A stretch of 39,026 nucleotides of DNA. Origin: Rhodovarius sp. (GTDB lineage: Bacteria; Pseudomonadota; Alphaproteobacteria; Acetobacterales; Acetobacteraceae). This document shows, one piece after another, positions 19,782 through 29,425 of the stretch (positions are counted from its first letter, which is position 1; the number at the start of each line of letters is the position of its first letter). The stretch lies in assembly GCA_025057055.1 (NCBI GenBank), contig JANWYF010000074.1, forward strand, positions 1-39,026, in the 5' to 3' direction. Under the pieces are notes generated by a model that did not search any database, was not told the DNA's origin, and worked only from the letters and a program-made list of their open reading frames with translations. Made by a program: the position numbers and the translations under genes.

Positions 19782-20363
19782 ATGAAGGTGTTGCTGGTCC
19801 ACGCGCATCCGCGGCCCGACAGCTTCTCGGCCGCGCTGAAGGATGCTGCCGTCTCGGCGCTCGGCCGGGCAGGGCATGAGGTGAAGCTGCGCGACCTCTA
19901 TGCCGAGGGCTTCGCACCCGTCCTCGGCGCGGAGGAGCATGCCCGCTACCACGATGCGGCAGCCAACACTCGCGGTATCGAGCAGGAGGTGGCCGACCTG
20001 CGCGCGGCCGATGCCCTGCTGCTGGTCTATCCGACCTGGTGGTATGGGATGCCGGCCATGCTCAAGGGCTGGTTCGACCGCATCTGGGTGCCGGGCGTGA
20101 CCTTCACCCTGGGCGAGGGTGCGATCCGGCCGGCGCTGACCAATATCCGCCGCATCGGGGTGGTCACCACCTACGGCTCGCCGCTGTGGCTGCTGTGGTA
20201 TCTCGGCTGGCCGGACCGGCGCGTCATCGGCGGGGGCATCCGGCGGCTCTGCGCGCGCGGCTGCCGCCTCGATTGGCTGTATCTGACGCGCATGGACCAT
20301 CGCGGTCCGGCCGAACGCCGCGCCTTCCTCGCCCGGGTGGAGCGGCATCTCGCCCGCTGGTGA
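19782..20363 (+). CDS. NAD(P)H dehydrogenase (quinone), flavodoxin-like fold (divergent paralog)
   Basis: MKVLLVHAHPRPDSFSAALKDAAVSALGRAGHEVKLRDLYAEGFAPVLGAEEH; VYPTWWYGMPAMLKGWFDRIWVPGVTFTLGEG. Confidence 0.86.
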   Translation: MKVLLVHAHPRPDSFSAALKDAAVSALGRAGHEVKLRDLYAEGFAPVLGAEEHARYHDAAANTRGIEQEVADLRAADALLLVYPTWWYGMPAMLKGWFDRIWVPGVTFTLGEGAIRPALTNIRRIGVVTTYGSPLWLLWYLGWPDRRVIGGGIRRLCARGCRLDWLYLTRMDHRGPAERRAFLARVERHLARW

Positions 20364-20365
20364 GC

Positions 20366-21691
20366 TCACCCGACCCCGCCCACCACGGCATCGAGCTCGC
20401 GATAGTCGGGGGGCGTCGAATCGATCGGCCGGCCCGCCCGCAGCACCACGCGATCCGCCTGCGGGCGAGAGAGGAGTTCGGTCCAGCCGCGGGCGTTCAG
20501 CAGCACCAGGTCAGCCGGCGCGCCGACCACCAGCCGCCCGCGGCCGGCAAGCCCCATGGTGTCCGCCGGCGTGGCGGTGACCGCGCGCGGCCAATCCGCA
20601 ATCGGGTGATCGAGGTGGAGGATGCGGGTCGCCTCCCGGTAGACCTCGATCATGTCGAGATCGCCGTAGGCATAGAAGGGATCGCGCGTATTGTCCGAGG
20701 CCAGCGAGACCGGCACACCCGCCGCCGCCAGTTCATGGACCAGGGTCACGCCGCGCCAGCGTGGCGTGCGGCCCGCTGCCCTGGACTGCAGGTAGAGGTT
20801 GCACATCGGCAGCACGACGATGCGGATGCCGGCCTCCGCCACGCGGGCGATGGTCTCGGCCGCGAAATCCTCCGGCTGGATGGAGAGGGAGCAGCAATGC
20901 CCGCACTGGATCGGCCGGCGGAAGCCGCGGCGCAGGGCGGTCAGCGCGATCTCTCGCAGCGCGCGCGACCCGCTCTCGCCGCTCTCGTCCACATGGAGGT
21001 CGAGCGCCAGGCCGCGTGCTTCGGCAAGCGCGAAGAAGCGGTCGAGCATGGGCTGGAAATCGGGCGGCAGCGCATCATGCACATGCCCTTCGAGCCGCGT
21101 CACCATGCCGAGGATGCCGCCGTAGCGGGCGACGAGGTCGGCGAGCTCCTCTCCCTCCGGCCCGGCGAAGCGATCGAGCGGGGCGATCGAGCAGAGCTGG
21201 AGCTCGATCCGGCCCGCCCATTCCGCGCGCAGGCGGTCGAACAGCGCCCAGGTTGTGCGCGCATGCGGCAGATAGCTGTCGAGATGGGTGCGGATGGCGA
21301 CCGTCCCATGCGCGTAGGCCGCGCGCAGCGCGAAGTCGGCCCGCGCGCGCATATCCGCCTCGCTCCAGTGGGCGGCGCGGTCTTCGGCCACGGCGGCGAT
21401 CGCGCCGGCGAAATCCCCTGATGGGTTGGGCGAGCGCGGCCAGATATGCCCCTTGTCCAGATGGGTATGGACATCGACGAAGCCGGGCCAGATCTGCCCG
21501 CCCTCGAGCGATATGCCCTCTGCGGCGCTGCCGGCCGGGGCGATGGCGGCGATGCGGCCGGAATCGATCAGCACATCGCACAGCCGCAGGCCATCCCCGC
21601 CTTCGGCGGTGAGAGCAGCGGGCAGCCGCGCATCCCGCAGCCAGAAGCGCGGGCCGGCGGCGGCGAGCGCGGCGTGCAGTCCTGCCCTCAT
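20366..21691 (-). CDS. Amidohydrolase, cytosine deaminase-like
   Basis: WPGFVDVHTHLDKGHIW, HVDESGESGSRALREIAL, QCGHCCSLS, ASDNTRDPFYAYGDLDMIE. Confidence 0.82.
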   Translation of the reverse strand: MRAGLHAALAAAGPRFWLRDARLPAALTAEGGDGLRLCDVLIDSGRIAAIAPAGSAAEGISLEGGQIWPGFVDVHTHLDKGHIWPRSPNPSGDFAGAIAAVAEDRAAHWSEADMRARADFALRAAYAHGTVAIRTHLDSYLPHARTTWALFDRLRAEWAGRIELQLCSIAPLDRFAGPEGEELADLVARYGGILGMVTRLEGHVHDALPPDFQPMLDRFFALAEARGLALDLHVDESGESGSRALREIALTALRRGFRRPIQCGHCCSLSIQPEDFAAETIARVAEAGIRIVVLPMCNLYLQSRAAGRTPRWRGVTLVHELAAAGVPVSLASDNTRDPFYAYGDLDMIEVYREATRILHLDHPIADWPRAVTATPADTMGLAGRGRLVVGAPADLVLLNARGWTELLSRPQADRVVLRAGRPIDSTPPDYRELDAVVGGVG

Positions 21692-22494
21692 CCGCTCTCT
21701 CCGGCGCCGGCGCTCTCGTGCCAGCGGCGCAGCAGGAGGTAGGAGAGCCAGGAGAGCGCGCCGAAGATCGCAATCCCGGTGGCCGAGACCAGCACCAGGG
21801 CGGCGAACATGCGCGGGATCTGGAGCTGGTAGCCGGCCTCCAGGATGCGGTAGGCGAGGCCCGATGCCCGCCCGCCGGTGCCGGCCACGAATTCCGCCAC
21901 GATCGCCCCGATCAGCGCGAGCCCGCCCGAGATGCGCAGGCCGGCTAGAAAGAAGGGCATGGCCGAGGGCAGCCTGAGCCGCGTCAGCACCTGCCAGCGC
22001 GTCGCCCCGTAGAGCCGGAAGAGGTCCTGCAGATTGGCATCGGCGCTGTTGAGCCCCACCGTGGTGTTGGACAGGATCGGGAAGAAGGCGACGATCCAGG
22101 CGCAGATCAAAAGCGCCAGGCGCACATCATCCGCCCAGATGATGATCAGCGGCGCGATCGCCACGATAGGCGTCACCTGCAGGATCACCGCATAAGGGAA
22201 GAGCGAGATCTCGATCGCGCGCGACTGGGCGAAGAGCACCGCCAGGGCAAGCCCAAGTGTGGCCGCCACCGCCAGCGCGGCGAAGGTGATCTGCAGCGTC
22301 ACCCACAGCGAGGTCGAAAGCGTTCCCCAATCGCGCAGCAGCGTCTGCCCGATCAGCACCGGCCCGGGCAGGATATAGGGCGGCACCTCATAGGCGCGCA
22401 CCGCCCATTCCCAGCTGCCGAGGGCAAGCAGCCCCACGATCAGGGGCGCAACCCAGCGCACCCAGCGCGGTTCACGGCGCAGTGCGGTGCTCAT
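21688..22494 (-). CDS. ABC transporter permease (SsuC/TauC-like)
   Basis: MSTALRREPRWVRWVAPLIVGLLALGSWEWAVRAYEVPPYILPGP; multiple TM helices; RLPSAMPFFLAGLRISGGLALIGAIVAEF EAA-like loop. Confidence 0.87.
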   Translation of the reverse strand: MSTALRREPRWVRWVAPLIVGLLALGSWEWAVRAYEVPPYILPGPVLIGQTLLRDWGTLSTSLWVTLQITFAALAVAATLGLALAVLFAQSRAIEISLFPYAVILQVTPIVAIAPLIIIWADDVRLALLICAWIVAFFPILSNTTVGLNSADANLQDLFRLYGATRWQVLTRLRLPSAMPFFLAGLRISGGLALIGAIVAEFVAGTGGRASGLAYRILEAGYQLQIPRMFAALVLVSATGIAIFGALSWLSYLLLRRWHESAGAGESG

Positions 22495-22522
22495 GCACAC
22501 TCCTTGCGGAACAGGCGGCGCA

Positions 22523-23782
22523 TCATCCGGCCAGCGCCGCCAGGGTGGGAGAGATGAGCCGCCCCTCGCGCAGCAGGAAAACCCCGCCGGCGATGACATG
22601 CCGGAGGTCCCGCGGCCGGGCGGCCAGCAGGAGGCGGGCCGCGAGCTCCTCGGGCCGCGCCTGCGCGAAGGCCGGGGCATCGAGGCTGAAGGCGATCAGG
22701 TCGGCCGCCGCACCAGGGCGGAGATGGGCGCCGCCGGTGGCCATCGAGAGCACAGCCTCCGGGCTCAGCCACTCCTCGTCCGGGCGGCCGGCGCGGGGCA
22801 GCAGGCAGGCGAGCTTGGCTGCCTCCAGCATGTCCTGGGTGTCGTTGCTGCCGGCGCCATCGGTGCCCACGGCCAGGCGCACGCCGCGCGCCAGCGCCCG
22901 CGCCACGGGGGCAATGCCGCTGCCCAGCCGCAGATTGGCGACCGGATTGTGCACCATCAGCGTGCCGGCGCGCGCCAGCTGATCGAGATCCTGGTCGGTC
23001 AGGTGGACGCCGTGGGCGAACTCCACATCCGGCCCGGCAAGCCCAAGGGCCGCCAGCTGTGCCACCAGATCCGGCCCGAAGCGGGCAAGGCAGCGTTGCC
23101 GATCAAGCGCGGTCTCGCACAGGTGCAGGTGCAGGAAATGGCCGTGCTCGCGGGCCAGCCGCGCGAGGCCGGCCAGCAGCGCATCGCTGCAGCGCTGCGG
23201 CGCCGAGGGGCCGAGGCCAAAGACAACCCCGCGCGGCGGATCCCGTGCCAGGGTCGCGGCGACAGCGAGTGCCTCCTCCGTCGCGGGCGCTGCCTCTGCC
23301 GAGGGGGAGGGCAGGTCGCGCAGCATGGCAGCCAGCCGCACCCTGAGCCCCGTTTCGGCCCAGGCCGCCGCGGCCAGGTGCACCGCCGGGACCGAGAGCG
23401 GCAGCTGGCGGAAATGGTCGGTCACCGCCACGGCCCCGCCCAGGATGTTCTCGGCCGCGGTCAGCCGCACTGCCCGGGTGATCGCCGCCGCATCGAGGGC
23501 ATCCTGCCCCTCGGCATAGGCGGCCCTGAGCCAGTCATCGAGCCGGGCCATCGGTGCGCGGCCGCGGGCCAGCGCCTCGGGCGAATGGGTATGGGCATTG
23601 ACGAAGGCCGGCATCAGCAGCAGGCGCGAGGCATCGAGCAGCTCTGCTCCCTCCGGCGCGGCCAGGCCGGGGCCGAGGGCGGCGATCTTGTCCTCCACCA
23701 CCAGCACATCGACCCCCGGGCGCGGCAGCCAATCGCCCCCGCCCGGCAGCAGCGTGGCGGCGCTGAGCAGCAGCGGGCGCAT
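22523..23782 (-). CDS. Amidohydrolase of the TRZ/ATZ (N-heterocycle deaminase) type
   Basis: LLLMPAFVNAHTHSPEALARGRAPMARLDDWL, HLHLCET, FAHGVHLTDQDLDQLARAGTLMVHNPVANLRLGSGIAPVARALARGVRLAVGTDGAGSNDTQDML. Confidence 0.85.
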   Translation of the reverse strand: MRPLLLSAATLLPGGGDWLPRPGVDVLVVEDKIAALGPGLAAPEGAELLDASRLLLMPAFVNAHTHSPEALARGRAPMARLDDWLRAAYAEGQDALDAAAITRAVRLTAAENILGGAVAVTDHFRQLPLSVPAVHLAAAAWAETGLRVRLAAMLRDLPSPSAEAAPATEEALAVAATLARDPPRGVVFGLGPSAPQRCSDALLAGLARLAREHGHFLHLHLCETALDRQRCLARFGPDLVAQLAALGLAGPDVEFAHGVHLTDQDLDQLARAGTLMVHNPVANLRLGSGIAPVARALARGVRLAVGTDGAGSNDTQDMLEAAKLACLLPRAGRPDEEWLSPEAVLSMATGGAHLRPGAAADLIAFSLDAPAFAQARPEELAARLLLAARPRDLRHVIAGGVFLLREGRLISPTLAALAG

Positions 23783-24552
23783 CAGCCCTCCGCCATCGCG
23801 CGCTCGAGGGCGTGGCTCACCTCCCGGCAATGCGCGGCATAGGTGGCGGAGGTGCGAAACTCCGGCAGGGCCCGGTCCTCGGGCGGGATGCGCAGTTCGG
23901 CCACGATGCGCCCGGGCCGCGGGGCCATCACCACGATGCGTTCGGCCAGGAAGACGCTCTCGAAGACGGAATGGGTCACGAACACCACGGTGAATCGCTC
24001 GGCCTGCCACAGCGCGAGCAGATCGTTGTTGAGCCGAAAGCGCGTGATCTCATCGAGGGCGGCGAAGGGCTCATCCATCAGGAGCAGGCGCGGGTTGGTC
24101 ACTAGGGCCCGCGCGATGGAGACGCGCATCTTCATCCCTCCCGACAGGGCGCGGGGATAGGCGCGCTCGAATCCGGCGAGGCCCACGCGCTGGAGCATGG
24201 CGGCCGCGCGCTCTTCGGCCTGCCTTCGGCGCATGCCGGACAGTTCGAGCGGCAAGGCGACGTTGCGCAGCGCCGTCGCCCAGGGCATCAAGGTCGGCTC
24301 CTGGAAGACGAAGCCGATGCTGCGCCGCGCCTCGCGGTCGGCGGGGAAGGAGATCTCTCCCGCGGTCGGTTCGATCAGCCCTGCGATCATGCGCAGCAGC
24401 GTCGATTTGCCGCAGCCCGAGGGGCCGAGCAGGGCCAGGAAATCCCCGCGCGCGAGCGAGAGATCCACACCCTCGACCGCGAGGGTGCCGGTCGGGAAGC
24501 GCTTGGAGACACCGCGCAGCGTGAGCAGCGGAGGGGCTTGCAAGCCATGCAT
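23782..24552 (-). CDS. ABC transporter ATP-binding protein (SsuB/TauB-like)
   Basis: Walker A LLGPSGCGKSTLLRMIAGL, signature LSGGMKMRVSIARALV, Walker B LLLMDEPFAALDEITR. Confidence 0.92.
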   Translation of the reverse strand: MHGLQAPPLLTLRGVSKRFPTGTLAVEGVDLSLARGDFLALLGPSGCGKSTLLRMIAGLIEPTAGEISFPADREARRSIGFVFQEPTLMPWATALRNVALPLELSGMRRRQAEERAAAMLQRVGLAGFERAYPRALSGGMKMRVSIARALVTNPRLLLMDEPFAALDEITRFRLNNDLLALWQAERFTVVFVTHSVFESVFLAERIVVMAPRPGRIVAELRIPPEDRALPEFRTSATYAAHCREVSHALERAMAEG

Positions 24553-24584
24553 CGGGCACGCTTTAGCCCGCCCTGCCGCGGAAG

Positions 24585-25604
24585 TCAGGCCAGCCCCACC
24601 CGCCGATTGACGAAGCGCAGGTCATAGGCGCGGCGGATGTCGAGCCCGGGGGGATAGACGCCCGCATCGCGCATGGTGGCATAGAAGCGCGCCCAGCGCT
24701 CATCAGTCATGGCCCCGATGCCCAGGGTCAGCGCATCGCCGCTCATCACGATGCCCATCTCGTTCATGACCCGGATCGCATAGTCGATGCGCTCCTGCGT
24801 CATCTCGGGGTTGTCGCGCATGATCAGGCGGTTGGCGCCCTCGATGTCCTCCCGCCGCATGTATTGCGACCAGCCGAGGATCGAGGCGTCGATGAAGCGC
24901 TGCAGCACATCGCCCCGCTCCTCGACCATGCGGCGGCTGGTGGCGATAACGCAATTGTAGTTCTCATAGCCGGCATCGGCGAGGAGGAAAACGCGCGGCC
25001 GCGCGCCGGCCTGGATCGCGCTGAAGGGTTCGGAGGAGAGGAAGCCCTGCTGGATGGTCATGCGATCTGCCAGGAAGGGCTGGATGTTGAAGGTGTAGGG
25101 GCGGATCTGTTCGTCGGTGAAGCCGAAGCGGGCGCGCAGGAAGGGCCAGTAGCTCACCCGCCCGGCCGCGCCGACCAGGATCGGCCGCCCGCGCATGTCC
25201 TCGAAGCTGTTGATCCCGTTGCCCTCATGGGTCATCAGGATCTGCGGGTCCTTCTGGAAGATCGCCGCGACCACCAGGAAGGGCACATTCTCGCGCAGGA
25301 AGTTCAGGCCGAGGAAGCCGTTGCCCATGATGGCATCGACCCGCCCCGCCAGGAGCAGCTGCGAGGGGTTCATCTGCGGCCCGCCCATGCGGATCTCCAC
25401 ATCCAGCCCCGCGCGGCGATAGAGGCCGCTGGCCAGCGCGTGGTAATAGCCGCCGTGTTCGGCCTGCGCGCGCCAGTCGGTGTGGAAGATGACGCGGTCC
25501 AGGCTCTGGGTGCGGGCGATGCGGGCCCCCGGCACCGGCACCAGGGCAAGCGCGGTGCCGCCCGCGAGCAGCCTGCGGCGTTCGATCCGATAGCGGGTCC
25601 TCAT
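24585..25604 (-). CDS. ABC transporter substrate-binding protein, NMT1/THI5-like
   Basis: IFHTDWRAQAEHGGYYHALASGLYRRAGLDVEIRMGGPQMNPSQLLLAGRVDAIMGNG; N-terminal RRR-type signal sequence. Confidence 0.87.
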   Translation of the reverse strand: MRTRYRIERRRLLAGGTALALVPVPGARIARTQSLDRVIFHTDWRAQAEHGGYYHALASGLYRRAGLDVEIRMGGPQMNPSQLLLAGRVDAIMGNGFLGLNFLRENVPFLVVAAIFQKDPQILMTHEGNGINSFEDMRGRPILVGAAGRVSYWPFLRARFGFTDEQIRPYTFNIQPFLADRMTIQQGFLSSEPFSAIQAGARPRVFLLADAGYENYNCVIATSRRMVEERGDVLQRFIDASILGWSQYMRREDIEGANRLIMRDNPEMTQERIDYAIRVMNEMGIVMSGDALTLGIGAMTDERWARFYATMRDAGVYPPGLDIRRAYDLRFVNRRVGLA

Positions 25605-26149
25605 GACGGCCTCTCCTGCTGGTTGGCCTTGGTATAGGGCGCTTGGCTTGGCCGCGTCACGCGGCGTTCTGCGCCCTCTGCCGCCTGCGCGGCGAAGGGG
25701 CGCACAGCGCCGCGGCAGCATGCCCAGAGAGCGCGCAGCCAAGAGGCGCCTCGGCGGCAGGGCGGCAGCTCAGCCGCGCCCGTTCCGGGGCGAAGAGGGC
25801 GAAGTCGCGAATCCCGCGGGCAAGAGGGGGAAGGGTGAGTACGCCCTGCCGCCCCGCCCGGTGTCGGTGACGGAGGCGGGGGCAGGGTGCGGAGGGAGAG
25901 CTGGCCTTGCGCGCCGGCGGGGCCGCGCAGCGGCGTTCGGGGCGGCCGATCCCCAGCCGCCCACTGCCGAAGCGGGTGCGCTGAGCCTCTGGGGTGGCGC
26001 AGCCGGTGCCGATCGCCCGCCCCGCCACCACCGGCCGGACCGGGCTCCCCGATCGCGCATGCCCGCGAGCGCGCTGCCGGTGCCCGGCGGCCGGCTGCCG
26101 GGAGTCTGCCGGGCAGCCCAGGCCGGTCGATCTCGGCCTGACCCGCCGA

Positions 26150-27115
26150 TCACTCCGGCTGGAAACCGGAGGCCCGCACGACCGGGCCCCATTCCTCGCG
26201 CTCCCGCCGCACCCGGGCGGCGAAGGCGGCTGGGCTTTCGCTGGTCTCGGCGCCGAAATCCAGCCGGGCCAGCGCCTCGCGCATCTCGGCGGTTGCGGCC
26301 ACCTGCCGGATGGCGCCGAACAGCCCCTGCACGACATGGGCCGGCGTGCCGGCAGGCAGGAAGGCGCCGAACCATTCCTCCTTGGTCAGGCCGGGGTGGC
26401 CGAGTTCGGCAAAGGTCGGCACATCGGGCAGGCGCGGATTCCGCTGCGCCGAGGAGACGGCCAGGATCCGCAGGCCCGTGCCGTTGTGCGGCGTGACATC
26501 GCCGAGCACGCCCATGAAGGCGTTGATCCGCCCCGCGATCAGATCCTGCACCGCCGGTACCGCGCCGCGATAGGGGATATGGGTCATCCGGATGCCGAGC
26601 GCCTGGGCCAGCATCAGCCCCATGAAATGCGGTGCCGCCCCGGCCGCCGGAGAGGCATAGGGGATCTCGTTCGGCTGCTGCCGCGCCCAGGCCGCAAAGC
26701 CCGCCAGATCGCGCGCCGGGTGGGCCATGGGCACGCAGAAGGCGAAGGGGAAGGTGCAGACGGTGCTGACCGGGATGAAGTCGGTCAACGCGTCGTAGCG
26801 CACCTCCCGCGGGAAGATATGCGGCTGCAGCGTCATCATGCTGGCCGGGGTCTGCAGGATGGTGGTGCCGTCCTTCTCGGCATCGCGCACATGCTCGACC
26901 GCGATGCGCCCGGCTGCGCCTACCCGCCCGTCGACGATGATGTTGGGCGCATAGATGCCGCGCAGCCGTTCCGCATAGAGGCGGGCCACGATGTCGCTCG
27001 AACCCCCGGCTGGAAAGCCGATCACGATGCGGGCGGTGCGCGAGACAACCTGCGCCAGGGCGGGCAGCGCTGGCAGGCTGAAGCTGGCGGCAAGCACGGC
27101 GCGGCGGCGGATCAT
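26150..27115 (-). CDS. Tripartite tricarboxylate transporter (Bug-family) substrate-binding protein
   Basis: RIVIGFPAGGSSDIVARLYAERLRGIYAPNIIVDGRVGAAGRIAVEHV; THIPYRGAVPAVQDLIAGRINAFMG; LPDVPTFAELGHPGL. Confidence 0.9.
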   Translation of the reverse strand: MIRRRAVLAASFSLPALPALAQVVSRTARIVIGFPAGGSSDIVARLYAERLRGIYAPNIIVDGRVGAAGRIAVEHVRDAEKDGTTILQTPASMMTLQPHIFPREVRYDALTDFIPVSTVCTFPFAFCVPMAHPARDLAGFAAWARQQPNEIPYASPAAGAAPHFMGLMLAQALGIRMTHIPYRGAVPAVQDLIAGRINAFMGVLGDVTPHNGTGLRILAVSSAQRNPRLPDVPTFAELGHPGLTKEEWFGAFLPAGTPAHVVQGLFGAIRQVAATAEMREALARLDFGAETSESPAAFAARVRREREEWGPVVRASGFQPE

Positions 27116-27284
27116 GCGGACTCCTCCCCTTGGCTTCTCCTGTGATGTAGCGCGGGGCTTGCCGGCTTGCATCCCCCGCTGCCGGGCCATGGCGCCCGCG
27201 CCGCAGCCGGCCTCTTCGGGCCCTGCGTGCGGGCGGTGGCCTTTTCGGCCTTGCACCGACGCGGCGGGACGGCAGGATGCCGAC

Positions 27285-28319
27285 ATGCCGCCTGCCATCG
27301 CCCCGATCGATTGCGACCTTCATCCGATGGTGCCGGGGCTGGAGGCGCTGCGCCCCTACCTCGAGCCCGTCTGGGCCGAGGCGATCGACCAGCGCGGGCT
27401 GGAAGGTTTCGAGAACCAGTCCTTCCCGCCGCGGGCTGCACGCAACCTGGCGCCGCGCTTCCGCCCCACGGGCGGCGGCTTTCCCGATCTCGCGGCGCTG
27501 CAGGCCTTCCTGGACGAGACCGGGGCGGAGTGCGCCATCCTCAACTGCCTCTACGGCGTGCAGCTGATCTTCAACGCCGACATGAATGCGGGCTTCACCC
27601 GGGCGTTGAACGACTGGATCCGCGCGGAATGGCTGGATCGCGACCCGCGGCTGCGTGCCGCCATCATCCTGCCCAATGAGCCCGACCACGCGGTGGCCGA
27701 GATCGAACGGCTTGCCCCTGATCGACGCTTCGTCCAGGCGCTGCGGCTGGTCGCCGGCAATGAGGTCGCGCACGGCCGCCGGCTGCACTGGCCGGTCTAT
27801 GAGGCGCTGGAGCGTCATGACCTGCCGCTCTGCCTGCATGCCGGCAGCGCCTGGCGACATCCGCCGACTTCGGTGGGCTGGCCCTCCTGGGTGATGGAAG
27901 ATGTGGCGGCGCAGGCGCAGGCCTTCCAATCGGCCCTTGCCTCGCTGCTGACGGAAGGCGTCTTTGTCCGCTTTCCCCGCCTGCGGGTGGTGCTGGCGGA
28001 GTCCGGGGTCTCCTGGTTGCCGCCCTTTCTCTGGCGGCTGTCCAAGACCTGGAAGGGGGTGCGCTTTGAGATCCCCTGGCAGTCCGAGCTGCCCTCCGAG
28101 ACGCTGCGCCGCCATCTGTGGCTGACCGCTGCACCCTTTGATGCGCCGCAGGAGCTGCTGCCGCGGGTGCTGGCGCAGCTTGCCATGCCCGATCGGCTGC
28201 TCTGGGCCAGCGACTGGCCGCACTGGAACGAGGGGGCGCAACTGCCCCCTGATGCGAAGTTTTTGCGCGACAATGCCCTGGCCGCCTATCCTCGGCTGGC
28301 AGGAGGGACCGCTCCATGA
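27285..28319 (+). CDS. Amidohydrolase_2 (ACMSD-related) metal-dependent hydrolase, copy 1
   Basis: PIDCDLHPMVPGL; LPLCLHAGSAW; GVFVRFPRLRVVLAESGVSWLPPFLWRL; LLWASDWPHWNEGAQLP. Confidence 0.82.
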   Translation: MPPAIAPIDCDLHPMVPGLEALRPYLEPVWAEAIDQRGLEGFENQSFPPRAARNLAPRFRPTGGGFPDLAALQAFLDETGAECAILNCLYGVQLIFNADMNAGFTRALNDWIRAEWLDRDPRLRAAIILPNEPDHAVAEIERLAPDRRFVQALRLVAGNEVAHGRRLHWPVYEALERHDLPLCLHAGSAWRHPPTSVGWPSWVMEDVAAQAQAFQSALASLLTEGVFVRFPRLRVVLAESGVSWLPPFLWRLSKTWKGVRFEIPWQSELPSETLRRHLWLTAAPFDAPQELLPRVLAQLAMPDRLLWASDWPHWNEGAQLPPDAKFLRDNALAAYPRLAGGTAP

Positions 28320-29425
28320 ATGCCCCCACCCCCCGCGCGCGGCTGGCCCCGGGCCGTCCGGCCGCGGCAACCCTCGGCCTGATCGATGTCGACATCCACC
28401 CGAGGCTGGCCTCCTGGTCGGATCTCCATCCCTGGCTGTCGGCCGAGCATCGGATGCGGCTGGCGGTCTACGGCACCCGGCCCCGCCACGGCTATGTCAA
28501 GGGTCCGCCCTATCACAAGGCGCAGCCGCTTGCCTGCCGCCGCGATGCCTGGCCGCCGGGAGGCGGGACGCCGGCGAGCGATCCCGACTTCCTCCGCGCC
28601 CAGCACCTCGACCATTTCGGCATCGATATCGGCATCCTCAACCCGCTCAGCCAGGGGCAGGGCGAGCGCAACAACGCCTTCTCCGCCGCGCTCTGCCACG
28701 CCACCAACGAATGGCAGCTCGCGCACTGGGTGGCGCGCGATCCGCGGCTGCGGGCGAGCGTCACCATCCCCTACGAGGACCCGCAGGCCTCGGCCGCCGA
28801 AATCCGCCTGCGGGGGGGCGATGCGCGCTTTGCCCATGTCCTGATGATGAGCCGCACCGCCCAGCCTGCCGGCCACCCGCACTACTGGCCGATCTATGAG
28901 GCGGCGGCCGAGGTCGGGCTGCCCGTCGCCTTTCACGCCTTCGGCTATTCCGGCCATACCATGACCAATGCCGGCTGGCCCTCCTACTACATCGAGGAGG
29001 TGAGCGAACACGCCACCTCCTGCCAGAACCTCCTCACCTCGCTCATCGTCGAGGGGGTCTTCGTCCGCTTCCCCTCCCTGCGCGTGGTGCTGATCGAATG
29101 CGGCTTCGCCTGGCTGCCGAGCCTCGGCTGGCGGCTCGATGCGCTCTGGCCCACCCTGCGCGATGAGGTGCCGCACCTCGCCGAACTTCCCTCCGAGACG
29201 ATCCGGCGCCATGTCTGGGTCTCAACCCAGCCGATCGAGGAGCCGGATCGGCCGGAACAGCTGGTCGAGATCATGGGCTGGATCGGCTGGGATCGCATCC
29301 TCTACGCCTCCGACTATCCGCACTGGGATTTCGACGACCCGCGCTTTGCCATCCCGGCCTATCTGGGGGAGGAGAGGCGCGCCGCCATCTACGGCGGCAA
29401 TGCCCGGGCGCTCTACGGGTGGTAG
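28316..29425 (+). CDS. Amidohydrolase_2 (ACMSD-related) metal-dependent hydrolase, copy 2
   Basis: LIDVDIHPRLASWSDLHPWL; LPVAFHAFGYSGH; GVFVRFPSLRVVLIECGFAWLPSLGWRLDALWPTL; ILYASDYPHWDFDDPRFA. Confidence 0.85.
   Translation: MNAPTPRARLAPGRPAAATLGLIDVDIHPRLASWSDLHPWLSAEHRMRLAVYGTRPRHGYVKGPPYHKAQPLACRRDAWPPGGGTPASDPDFLRAQHLDHFGIDIGILNPLSQGQGERNNAFSAALCHATNEWQLAHWVARDPRLRASVTIPYEDPQASAAEIRLRGGDARFAHVLMMSRTAQPAGHPHYWPIYEAAAEVGLPVAFHAFGYSGHTMTNAGWPSYYIEEVSEHATSCQNLLTSLIVEGVFVRFPSLRVVLIECGFAWLPSLGWRLDALWPTLRDEVPHLAELPSETIRRHVWVSTQPIEEPDRPEQLVEIMGWIGWDRILYASDYPHWDFDDPRFAIPAYLGEERRAAIYGGNARALYGW

Noticed and set aside
25815-25990. Stretch aagagggggaagggtgagtacgccctgccgccccgcccggtg, resembling a cobalamin riboswitch core
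   Set aside because: The 3' consensus part and paired helices could not be matched, and the plus-strand orientation does not lead into a gene. An Rfam RF00174 covariance search would be decisive.
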